Below are positions 37,014 through 47,378 of a stretch of 64,000 nt of DNA, piece after piece. Source of the stretch: Eumeta japonica (lineage: Eukaryota > Arthropoda > Insecta > Lepidoptera > Psychidae); contig BGZK01001022.1 in the NCBI GenBank assembly GCA_005406025.1, positions 62,001 to 126,000 of the forward strand, read 5' to 3'. The first letter of the stretch is position 1, and each line of letters opens with the position of its first letter. A program made the position numbers and the translations under genes. The notes beneath the pieces were generated by a model. The model did not search any database and had not been told where the DNA came from. It saw only the letters and a list, made by a program, of their open reading frames with translations.

Positions 37014-37253
37014 CAATAAGTGCTTACTATTGAAATGTATATTTAAACTCATATCATTTTAGATTATTTGTTTCAAATTTTATCTTAACTACTAACACGA
37101 AATAAGCATACAGGCAGACGGACGTCGTAGTAATCTCATGAAATTATTTTATGTTATTTTACGATGCAAATACAAAAAAAATAATAGTTCTGTAGCTATT
37201 ATAAAAAAAAAATACAGTAAAAACTACCAAAGAACTGAGAATATACATTAAAA
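37014..37253 (+). repeat. dispersed repeat pair, copy 1 (copy 2 at 42.59 kb)
   Basis: AATAAGTGCTTACTATTGAA, CACGAAATAAGCATACAGGC, AGACGGACGTCGTAGTAATC and AATAATAGTTCTGTAGCTAT recur in the same order and orientation near 42.59-42.81 kb. I judge about 80 percent similarity by eye. No terminal repeats or coding content are seen, so it is probably a short non-autonomous element. Confidence 0.7.
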
Positions 37254-37786
37254 AGTCCACTTGTTGATAAACAAAATCTAGGCCGAATTACCCTTGAATG
37301 AAGAAGGTATCATCGTATTACGCAGTTACTTGATCATGAGTACAGTGAACGCAGTATATTATTTGTTTGTGATTTCCTAATATTTATAACTTCCAATTTA
37401 ATTAAATTTTATTAAAAAAGAAACTTTTTGTTGCTTTATATTATAATGTTGTATCAAGATAAATTTATAAGCATATATATTGTTAAAATAAAAATGAATG
37501 ACAGAAACCGTGCCATGGGATGTTATTGATGATGTTAACCAAAAATAAAATAAAAAGTTATACACATTTTTTTTTTACGAAATGGTTTTCCGTTATTTAG
37601 AAATCGACGTAAAATGAAGAAATTACTGCTATTGTTTAAATAGCGTCATTTAAATAATCTTAGCATCTTCCAAAATGAACGATATGATTTCAAACAGTTC
37701 AACTTTAGGTACCGATTGTCCCTGTTTATTTACTGGTCGTATTAGTAAAAACATAAAAAAAAAAGCTAAAAAAATCAGAAAACTTT

Positions 37787-37792
37787 TTTATT
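37787..37792 (-). terminator. candidate poly(A) signal of the minus-strand gene
   Basis: AATAAA on the minus strand, about 160 bp after the stop codon at 37953. The position suits a short 3' UTR, but the hexamer is common in this AT-rich DNA. Confidence 0.35.
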
Positions 37793-37952
37793 CAAATACA
37801 CACGAAGAAATCTTGAGCAAAAAGAACTTACTACACTTCGTTCAACAAAAATATAATACTTATCTCTTTTTTTATAATCACATAGTAAAAACCTCCAGGT
37901 ACAAAAATACATTATCCATGCAAAGTGTCACTTATTCTAAACGTCACACGTA

Positions 37953-38939
37953 TCAAAACCAACTGTTCTCTCTCTTGGCTTTATCCCGACTCCTGCCTTT
38001 CAGTTCGAGGGACTGAAATATCTCAGACAGTCTGTCGAGATCGCGCGTGGGTGTCGGAGGCAGATGCAGTAGGTGGCACTGCTGCTGCTGAGCGACGACC
38101 GGTTGCAGCGTCTCTCGTTCTCGAAGGCACAAGAGCTTGCCGGTCTCCGGCATCGCTGACAGCTTAGCTACTTCCAGCGCGGCCTTCTTAAACCTCGACC
38201 GGGCCGAAATTTTAGGTCTGTTGTGTGTACTTATATTCTCAGAATTGTTCGTCTTTGACGGTACACTTAGCCGGGATACAGAAGTGTCTCTCGATTTGAC
38301 TTTTGACGGCGTGAGGAATATGGGTTCGATGACATCATAAGTATTCTCTCGAAGGAGCTGTTGCGGTTTCCTGCCGGCGCCGAGCGGCTCCAGGGCGGTC
38401 CTATGACGGACGGGCCCGAGCCCTTCGAGGGACGAGAGCGGCTGCAGCGCCTCGCGCATCCGCAACGCGGGCCGCTCCTCCACCGTGGCTGGACGCATTT
38501 CTTTATCCAAATCGAACAAGATCACTTTGGTTTCTGAAGAGAATTTCTGGCCGATCGCGGGTAGGGGACGGAACGGCGAGAGGCTCGGCTTGATCGGCAG
38601 GTCGCTATCGAGCATGACGTTGTGTTGTAGAGCGCGTCGTTTGCGGTGCCGACGCGGCTGCCGCGGCGCGTAGACGGCGGTCAGCGGGAGCGGTGCTAGG
38701 CCGGCGGCAGGGCCAAGGCCGGGGCCGGGCATAGAGCGTGCGAGCGCGCGCGCGGCCGCTCGCGGACAGTGCGCCTCATCGCCGCCCGCCCCGGCCTTGG
38801 GCGGCCCGCTTCTGCCCCCGGCCCGGCCCGCACGCGCCCCCTCGCGCTGGTCGTCGCGCGTGGTGCCGATGGCCGCACCCCCACTCACGATGCGACGACG
38901 CACGTTCCGGTTGCGCCTCCCTTGTCCATGAGTACGCAT
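37953..38939 (-). CDS. uncharacterised GC-rich single-exon protein, 328 codons (354 from an earlier ATG)
   Basis: An uninterrupted minus-strand frame. The longest form begins at 39017, but its first 26 codons are AT-rich like the surrounding DNA, and composition switches sharply at the second Met (MRTHGQGRRNRNVRRRIVSG, base 38939), which I prefer as start or as the beginning of an exon. The N-terminal third is Arg/Ala/Gly/Pro-rich. The middle has NVMLDSDLPIKPSLSPFRPL and KVILFDLDKEMRPATVEERP. A motif of the type LRxREALQPL occurs twice (ALRMREALQPLSSLEGLGP and CLRERETLQPV), with a related TALEPLGAGRKP. The C terminus has QQQQ and ends near LSEIFQSLELKGRSRDKAK. No signal peptide, membrane helix or known domain is recognised; it is likely a basic, largely disordered protein. 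The length makes a chance frame unlikely. Confidence 0.6.
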   Translation of the reverse strand: MRTHGQGRRNRNVRRRIVSGGAAIGTTRDDQREGARAGRAGGRSGPPKAGAGGDEAHCPRAAARALARSMPGPGLGPAAGLAPLPLTAVYAPRQPRRHRKRRALQHNVMLDSDLPIKPSLSPFRPLPAIGQKFSSETKVILFDLDKEMRPATVEERPALRMREALQPLSSLEGLGPVRHRTALEPLGAGRKPQQLLRENTYDVIEPIFLTPSKVKSRDTSVSRLSVPSKTNNSENISTHNRPKISARSRFKKAALEVAKLSAMPETGKLLCLRERETLQPVVAQQQQCHLLHLPPTPTRDLDRLSEIFQSLELKGRSRDKAKRENSWF

Positions 38940-39630
38940 GGCTTTCAAATATATTTCTTTTATATCCAATTTTAATAAATTATACAAGACTTGTATTAAT
39001 TTAATATCAAACGTCATAGTATTTACGTCACCTATTCGACTTCATCCGTTCAACATTTGTCTATGGGCTATTTTTATCGTCCAGTATCAGTATTAAAACT
39101 ATTGAAATTAACACATTAAAACAACTACGTACTACATATTTCGGTATTCTTCATTATTGATAAAACTATCGCCCCGAAGCATAATACTTTTCTCTAATAT
39201 TTTTACTTAGATTAAAGTGAAGAGCTTGGCACTCACTCTGCCCTAAGTGAAGGTTAGGGCGAACTAAATTAGCTTAACTAAGACTTAACTCACATAATAT
39301 CTTGCACAATCTAAAAATGTCTCGTCATTCTAATAAATATATTGATGTACTATCTACCTATTTCTTTATTTATTACATAATTATGCACAAAATTAACAAT
39401 ATCTAGCACACACTGTCAGCAATCCTTCATTATCATATTCCATGATAAACGGTTAAATCTAATTTTGCAAGCTTTATTTAAAAAAACCTTCAATTTTATA
39501 GATAATTTAATATAATGTTACATATATAATAATATTTTATGCATCACATACTGCAATTAAAATCAAAAAAGAAATCCACTGCGGCTAACGGAATTTAATG
39601 TCAGGTAATTTGTACAGGTATTTCTACCAA

Positions 39631-39691
39631 GCATAAATATAAATGTGGTTATACTAACCTTTTGTTAGTACAACCACATTTATATTTATGC
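39631..39691. repeat. 61-bp near-perfect hairpin
   Basis: Two 28-bp arms (GCATAAATATAAATGTGGTT ... and its inverted copy AACCACATTTATATTTATGC) are separated by only five bases (CTTTT), with one mismatch. This is far beyond chance pairing even in AT-rich DNA. It could be the two fused ends of a small foldback element or a hairpin-forming transcript. The tiny loop is unlike a typical animal microRNA precursor. Confidence 0.8.
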
Positions 39692-40224
39692 TATTATAAA
39701 AACACAATATCTGATTAAAAATTATGATTTCATGTCAAAATCTATACGAAATACTAATACCCCCCGCTAATATACAAGCTACCTACATAATTTCCGTCAT
39801 TCTCGTTAAATAATAATTAAGTTACGGTAATAAGTGTTATGATTAATTTTAATTCCGCTCATTTAATTTTCAAAGTAGCACGAAAACATGTAAATAATAA
39901 ATTTCATTCCTGAACATGGAAATTAAAAAGTTCATAGGTATATTTCCGTTCCTAACTTCGTATTCGAACTAATAAACGCATTTGTATAAAAGATAGATAT
40001 TGGACTTAAAGGATCTGTTTGTTTATTCACTCATCTGAGACGTTAATAAACTTCTTGCCTGAACAGAAAATATATAGTGAGGTCGCATAATCGTAATTTT
40101 TTTATTAAATTGAGTTAGTTATTCCATCTGAGATTTTTGTAAGACTTAAAAAATATAATGCTAAAATTTTAGAGGAAAAAGTGAAACTGGTTATTCGATC
40201 AAAGAGAAAACCGCCCAGTCCTCT

Positions 40225-40525
40225 GTTTTCTCTGCCAGTATGCTCGTCCTCACACTGCAGCTTTAACACTAGAAAACCTACGCAAGCTTAAGGGGGACGT
40301 GCTATTGCACCCGCCATATAGTCCCGTTTCAGCGCCATCGGACTTCTATCTCTATGGGCCGCTTAAACAATTTTCAGTAGCAAAGAAACTCTAAACGAAA
40401 GATGCTGTTATTGCATCTGCGCGAGAGTGGATTAACACGCAACCAAAAGAATTTTTCGCTTCCGTAATAAAAAAAAAAAGCTTCCCGGACGATGGAATAA
40501 ACGTATAACGTGAACAGGAGACTAC
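40225..40525 (+). mobile_element. mariner transposase C-terminal fragment
   Basis: The frame reads ARPHTAALTLENLRKLKG, then DVLLHPPYSPVSAPSDFYLY and GPLKQF, a stop, and KDAVIASAREWINTQPKEFF. This is the end of the DD34D catalytic domain (the usual DNARPH and HPPYSPDLAPSDF motifs). The second catalytic Asp is lost: QYARPH stands where DNARPH is expected, while the third (SDF) remains. Only the last third of the gene is present. Confidence 0.7.
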
Positions 40526-40992
40526 GTCGAAAAAAATGTTTATATTTTATCTTGCGTTTTTAATAAAAATAATTTTATTCAAAAACTGTTTATATTTGAA
40601 CCGCCAATCGTGTCTACGTGTGCATATATATATCGTAGGGCGTTGCTCTGGTGGGGTATCCTTCAGGATCTCTGGTGAAGTACAGGAATTCAATTATTTA
40701 AATAAAATATGATGCAAACTCTGATCTGTTTATTGATCGATTCTTCAATATCTCTCCTTACGAATTTCAGTACGGTCTTTGTATCATACTCATAACAATC
40801 CACTTACTATGGAAGCTTGTGTACCCTTGGGCATGAGCCCTCGTCTACTCTTTTACTTGTTTACTCTTTGTTTCATTGTATATAGTTTTATTCAAATTTC
40901 ATAATCGAACTTTGAATCGAACGCGAGTCCACATTTGCGACACTAAACATGCAGCCTGGATGCCTCACATGCCACCTCCTCCTAGCCTACCT

Positions 40993-40997
<5 letters not shown>

Positions 40998-41059
<62 letters not shown>
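40998..41059. repeat. (TA)n microsatellite
   Basis: About 30 uninterrupted TA units. The open frame of alternating Ile and Tyr over it is an artefact. Confidence 0.95.
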
Positions 41060-41064
<5 letters not shown>

Positions 41065-41094
41065 AATTTAGTTTTCAGTGCATGGTCCGAGTCG

Positions 41095-41245
41095 TGTAGA
41101 TAAACATAGTTATTTCAGTAAGATCGATAACCGGCGATGATGGCGTTACAAAGTTCGCGGCGTGGACAGGCCGCGCCGGACGCGGCGTCAAACGCATCGA
41201 TCGGCCGACCTTGACGCGCACTTCCCGCCGGACACATTGTTCTAT
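41095..41245. other. GC-rich island of unknown role
   Basis: A 150-bp block far richer in G+C than its surroundings (GGCCGCGCCGGACGCGGCGTC near the middle), next to a TA microsatellite. A short frame starts ATGGCGTTACAAAGTTCG and ends after 24 codons. It lies 2.1 kb upstream of the minus-strand gene start, so it may be its promoter or a 5' non-coding exon, or an exon of an unseen gene. Confidence 0.3.
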
Positions 41246-42585
41246 TATAAACAAATATTATTTCTGGCGTGATGACTTTTGTATGCTGTCATGCTTTCGC
41301 ACAACCTGTCGATTGAATGTGGCTTTGTTTGAGTAATAGATATTAATTAAGATGCAAATTATGTATTTTGTTTCATAGATTATAGAATAAAGCTTTGAAT
41401 ACGTCATGATATTTTAAGAATTTACAGTATTTTAAAAAATAAACAAATTCTCAAATATTTTTTTTCCATACGTCTATAGGGCAGTTTTCCTTAGAGAAGA
41501 ACGAGCAAGGTAATTAATTGTAGCATTTCCGAAATCGAATTTTTTACAATTTTAATGAAATTATAACATTATTATAAATAAATACCCTTACATATTTATA
41601 TAGGTAAATCATCTTTATAACTAAAGCAAACAATTCCTAAACAAAAGTATTTATACAATCTCTGATTATTTAGGGGATAAACGTTTATTCATATAACATC
41701 AGTTCGACATCATATAGGTTTGGATATCGGACAAGATTCTTCTCGTTTTAATCACATATGCAGCAGAACAAAGACATAGCTTTACGCCATACTACTTATA
41801 TTAGAACCCCAATGAAAACTATTAATATTTAAAGTAACTTTAATTTTCCATATTTTACATTCGCAAATGAAAATTTTACATATTTTGTTCTCTTCCTATT
41901 AATGAAAAGTTATTTACAATAAATCATTTTAATTAATTAAAAGGTACCTACTAAGTTCACGTTGTTATAAATATTATAGTAATAACGCATTCAAAAAACA
42001 ATTTTTACTTTTTCTCATTTAAATCCAATTTAATCACCGACCACAAACCATAACCATAAACCACAACTTCTAACTTGATAATTAAAAACTTGAGCTTTAA
42101 TAGAGTCAATTTTGACGCGGGAGTATGAGAAAACACGTTGGGCGGCCTTTACCAAAACGGAATTTTTATTTTGTCATAGTTTAAACATAATTCTTTTTAT
42201 GTTAAAAAATATTTGTTATTGTGTTGTCTTTATATCAACTCATCCCACTATTGAGTCACCCTCGCACAATGTGTTTAGAGATTGAACCCCTAAGATGGCG
42301 TAATGCAATCGGGGGCTAATACTTGCGAAGACTCAATTCCATATCAGTTAAAATATGTGAATGCAGTAAGTAAATTTTAACCAATGAGTAAGGTTATCAC
42401 ATTTTTTAACTATAGAGTCATGATTTAAATACATCGACGACTTATACATACATGACTTAGGTGTGATCAAGTGTACTATTGCTATAAATATATTAAACAT
42501 GTAGCACACGAGCGTACATAATTTCTATGGATATGACGTAAGATTCCAGTCTAATTCCGAAAATATGGAGATTAGTATAATGTTA

Positions 42586-42812
42586 ATACAAATAAGTGCT
42601 TACCAGTGAAACGTATATTCATATTCATACTGTTTGGGATTATATGTTTCAAATATCAACTTAACTGCTTACACGAAATAAGCATATAAGCAGACAGACA
42701 TCGTAGTAATCTCATGTAATTAATTTACGTTATTTTATGATACAAATACAAAAAATAATAGCTTTGTTACTATTATTAAAAATAAATTACCGAAGTATCA
42801 CAATATATATAT
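42586..42812 (+). repeat. dispersed repeat pair, copy 2
   Basis: Same family and orientation as 37014-37253: AATAAGTGCTTACCAGTGAA, CACGAAATAAGCATATAAGC and AGACAGACATCGTAGTAATC. It directly abuts the foldback element that begins near 42.81 kb. Confidence 0.7.
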
Positions 42813-43125
42813 GAAAAAACACTGATAATTTTTTTAATCAAAACAACACGTGCCTCTAAACGATCTAAGTTAATTTTTGGGTATAATCATTTTTTCTCAA
42901 TTTTTGAATAAAAATTTTTGTTTGCTGTTATTTTGATTAATTATTGTTTTTTTATTGAGTTGAGTTCTATAATTTTTAATATTTTGAATAAAATTGAATT
43001 TTTTATGAAAAATACCCAAAAAAGATGATTATACCCAAAATTAAATTAAATCGTCTAGAGGCACGTATTGTTTTGAATTAAAAAAAAAAGAAAATTTTCC
43101 CCGTGTTTTTTCATCAAAAAGAAGC
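42811..43125. mobile_element. foldback element (MITE) with about 90-bp inverted ends
   Basis: The left arm (GAAAAAACACTGATAATTTT, AACACGTGCCTCTAAACGAT, TTTTTGGGTATAATCATTTT) reappears inverted on the right (AAAGATGATTATACCCAAAA, ATCGTCTAGAGGCACGTATT, CCGTGTTTTTTC). About 90 bp of stem flank an AT-only core of about 130 bp. There is no coding capacity, as expected for a non-autonomous DNA transposon. The DNA just right of it (GGGGACGTTGCAAAAAATTT) may belong to the same or a neighbouring element. Confidence 0.75.
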
Positions 43126-43427
43126 TTTTTAGGGGACGTTGCAAAAAATTTAATTTTTAACGACCACCCTAATATATACATATCGTTGTTACGACTCATC
43201 TGACGACAATACAAAAATATATGTTTGACCCTCTGCCCACACTTTGTGATGGCGTTTTAGGGCGCGCAGTGAGTACTGAAATGAGTAGTTCATTGATTAC
43301 TGCTGAGTCTCAAAATGCAAACGGCGAAACTACTAAAGGGATATACTTCCTATAGTTAGATATGAAAATTAATTTGTTTTTCCTATTAAAAAGGTGGTGA
43401 AATCTATTGAAAATTTAGAAATGCACG

Positions 43428-43740
43428 ATGATAAACGAAGAAAGACCACAAGGAAATCCCGTCCGCGAACAACCAAAACAACTTTCTAGAGTGGAAAAGA
43501 ATTGTTTCTATCGTATAAGTAAAAAGGGCCCAGAAAAAGGAGACCGGCTTGAGTCTCATCAGCCAAGATCGGGCAAAAAAACGCCGACAGTTAAAATCGA
43601 CATATACAATTTCACAACCTTATACACATACGTCCAAAGGCTTCGCAGATTCAGGTGTAACGAATGTGAATAACTTGAAGAATTCAAATGGTATCACTGT
43701 AAACAACCCAATACATTACGATATTTACCTGACCTAATAT
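43428..43740 (+). mobile_element. possible decayed transposase N-terminal region
   Basis: Overlapping frames include QPRSGKKTPTVKIDIYNFTT. Its Gly-Lys-Lys-x-Pro spacing before an acidic, aromatic stretch resembles the linker of the IS630/Tc1-like transposase at 57.3 kb (KKNGRPKLLVTLNLEDFD). The resemblance is weak and the frame is short; I give it only as a lead. Confidence 0.2.
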
Positions 43741-46600
43741 TGTTTATCTATCAAAGATTCGTTGAAATAGAAAATTCGCTGCAAGTGGCGAGCCTCAATT
43801 TCTACCCGTTCCGATTTTATTTCATATGGAAGGGGTTGGATCTTAAGCCCCCACGCTGGTTCAGTGCAAGTTTGGCGCTGCTAGTGACCAGTGTGATCAT
43901 AACGTCCGTGGCCGGTGATTAAGATGGCCTCGTGAACTGGCGGCTTCATTTGACTTAAGTTGAAAACTCATCGGTCAATTCCTCCGCGGTGAGGAACGAA
44001 CCCAGCGGGTCAATTATGTTTCTTGACAACCGATATTGATATGGGTGTGAGTCGGTTCAAACACTTGTCAAACACACTTTTCGTATTATGGACACAAAAA
44101 ACACGATGTCAAAGTGATATCGGATCTGCATCGCGCGAAACAGCATTTGTCGTACTATGGATACATTTTTAACATTTGAACGAATAAGCGATACACGAAC
44201 TCGACTCGATTTTGAAGTGTGATCAAAATAAGTGCTTTTGCCACTTTGTTTTAGTTGTCCTGAGTGTTTCGTTCTTTATTTTTGCCTAAAATTAAAATCT
44301 GACTGGCTCGCTATGGCCTCTATATGATTCTCGGTCAAAAAATTCATTCACAAGAAATGAAAGAATTGCGAAGAAAGCGCAAAATATGGTAACACCAGCT
44401 ATATTATGGTAACACCAAAGAGAGGGATATCAATGTGGGACATGTCGAGTCGATATCGCTTTTTGTGAAACATAATTTGCCCGCTGTGCATTTTAATTCG
44501 AAGACTACACTCTCGCGTACTGGGCCACCGCCGCTCAAATCTACACGAGTTCCGATTTGAATATTTTACGGATGCAATCCAGTTCGACGTTGGGCTCGAA
44601 TTGATTCTCTTATTGGAACATTCTCGAAGCGATTATATATCAATTTCCCGAGCACGTCGACGACGGAAAGTCGTCCCTATTTGGGTCAGGCCGCTGGGCG
44701 TGCAGGTAGTCGATGGGTCAAGCGCAAGGGCTGTCTCGCGTGACGAGGTCGGAGTCGTTATAAGTTAGAGTTTCTTTTTTTTGACATTATGTAACCAGTG
44801 TGTTTGGATAGTAAAATGAGATTTATTTACTTCGTGTAATTTCTGCTTTCTAAAAACGCATTAGATTTGTTATGAGTGGATATATAGCTGTATATAATAC
44901 CAGCGGACCCGACAGACGTCATCCTGCCCGAACTTCGGTTTGCCCGCTATCAACCGATTCAGTAAACTTTTTTTCGATAAACTACTTACAAATGATATTT
45001 GACATTGAATTTGACATTTCGATATTTTCGTTTTTTTGCTGTTGCTGATTTGCTGTTGCCCAAAAAAAAGTAAAAAAGTAAGTGCAATTTCTCGACGGTC
45101 GTTGGAAAATATTCTATTTCGTATCTATATCTATCGAAACACAGCGAACAGAGATTTAAATGCTAAAAAGACGCCAAGCTGCGACACAAGTGACTTACGC
45201 ATGTTCTGATGCGTGCGTTAAATAGCAAAGAATTCGACATTAGCGTCATTTATGAGTACACACACACATAACTATTAATTATTCTCAGAAGGTCATTTAT
45301 CCATGAGCTTTTTTAGATTTTGAGAGTCATTCTTTTAAAAAATGTTCGAGTATGGTGAGGGTGAAATTTTAGGTTTACATGTTGTGATATGGGAAAAAAA
45401 TTCCATCAAAAAAATAAACAAAACTTGTGGGTTCACTTGTGAATCTGAACCATCTAGAGACCTCCTTGAATACAAAAACTTTCATCATAATCGGTCCAGC
45501 AGTTTAGGAGTTCGGTCACAAACACTCAACAGAAGAATTATATATGTGTATATATATGTATATAATATTTGTATATCACTTCTCTCTCTCAGTATTTGCG
45601 CATGCATGTATGCGTGCATTTGTGTACATGTGTGTGAAGAATATATCCATACTAACATGCAGTGGTGGTAAGTCAATTTCTGAATGACCAAAGACCAACC
45701 AATAAGTCAAACAACCAAAACTCAAGCACATTGTTTAATCGATAATACCACTTATGTTCACGGCGAAGGAAAACATCATAAGGAAGGGCACACGTCAAGG
45801 GTAGGTGAATACTTACGGCTGTGCCGTGGGAAACCTACAAGGATAAGCTCACGACTTGTGTTGATTTCCGTTTACTGTAAAACATGGATTTGTACCAATT
45901 GTTTCATCTCTTGCTGGTCCCCTATTGGAGACGATACTATGTGTTTCTAGAAGAAAAAAGGCCATTCGGCAGCCGAAATGGAAGTAGATTTCATTTTATT
46001 TTCATATGGACTTCATATGAAATATGTAAATTTCGGAATTTCAACATTTTAAAATGTTGTAATTTCTAAACTAGTTGACCGGTTTGGCTCAAATTTGAAC
46101 TCGACATTTGTAATTGTCCATAGAACATGTATTGAGTTTCATGAAGTCTCTAAAGAATTGTAAACGCTATTGTGCTTACAAGCTCCGCGTTGTATCGTTT
46201 ATATATATACATACATATATAAATTTTTGAACCATATGTATTTTCTGAGTCATCTCGTCGAGTCCAGTCGGAAAACAGCAATTTTTTTCAAAAGTTGCGT
46301 TAAGGACAAATAAAATAATTAGATGTTTATGAAATCTACTAATAAAATAGTAATATCGTGAATCCTAAAGGCACTGTGTCAACCGTTTACTAAGTTTTCA
46401 CAACTAAATCAATGAATCTATTAAGATCGAAATTCGTCGAGGGATAGCGCGTCGTTTGGAAATAAACATATGACATTAAATCGCATAATAGACTTTCGTG
46501 TTTCTTACGTATCGAGTTGTAATATTATCTCATTGGTAGTGCTGACTAAGAATTGACATATTGAAAAAAGTTAATATTATAAAAACTATGTTCCGTCATT
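43741..46600. other. intergenic repeats without recognised genes
   Basis: 43.78-44.0 kb holds a GC-richer patch (GGGGTTGGATCTTAAGCCCC, CACGCTGGTTCAGTGCAAG) resembling, from memory, 3' regions of lepidopteran LINEs. 44.08-44.75 kb is moderately GC-rich without a frame. At 45.48-45.52 kb, ATCGGTCCAGCAGTTTAGG is a phrase frequent in insect interspersed repeats. No exon is supported. Confidence 0.35.
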
Positions 46601-46603
46601 TTT

Positions 46604-47378
46604 AGGGTTCCGATCTAAAATGGCAAAAACGGAACCCTCACAGTTTCGTTATGTATGTCCGTCGGTTCTTCCATCCGTATGTCACAGGCATTTTACTCAA
46701 AAACTACAAGACGTATATTGATGACATTCGGAATGTAGGTGTCTTGTATAAGTCACTACTTAGTTTCGTAGTTAAATAACAAAAATAAATATTTCTAGAG
46801 GGGGCGCTCCGTACATGTAATAAAGGTAAAAAAAAAAATTTCGGCAAACATCAAAGTGTGACACGTATTTCGACAGTTCTTTTAAAAACATTTTTAAGGT
46901 TTCGAAGCAATTTTTCTAATTACATGAATAATTTTGGAAACAACCGTTCCGAAAGCAGCAGAAGTTGTGTCCGTCCCCACTTTATTTTCTAAACCGTATG
47001 CCCAAAATATATGAAAAAAAAAATAGCAAAAATAACGCTTAGTAAATACTTTCAACGAAAATGATTTTGAACATGATCGAATATACCGTTTTTATTTATT
47101 GCCGAAAATCTGCGCTTCTTAACAAAAGATCCTTAACTGCTATGAACATACACTCTTGCTGGTGCACTTTAGTTTACACTAGTTTAAGAGACATGGTCGA
47201 CACACCTACTTATTTCTCTAGTTATAGGCGAATAAAGTGCTTATACTTATTATGTGTGGGTAACGTGGGAAAAAGTGTAACAACATACCTACTTTTTTCA
47301 TCTGTAATGCATTTCTTGAAGTAACGGCTTCGGAACCCTGCAGTGAGCTTGGCCCGACACGCTCTTAGCCGGTTTTTT
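46604..47378 (+). mobile_element. non-autonomous dispersed element (AGGGTTCCG ... CGGAACCCT ends)
   Basis: It begins AGGGTTCCGATCTAAAATGG with CGGAACCCTCACAG shortly after, includes TATGTCCGTCGGTTCTTCC, and ends CGGAACCCTGCAGTGAGCTT followed by TAGCCGGTTTTTT. From memory, sequences starting AGGGTTCCGT and ending ..CCGGTTTTTT are very common in Lepidoptera. No coding capacity is seen. Class and exact ends are uncertain. Confidence 0.5.

Noticed and set aside
38485..39004. Plus-strand frames opposite the 38-kb gene
   Set aside because: Short, Arg/Pro/Ala-rich antisense shadows of the longer minus-strand frame.
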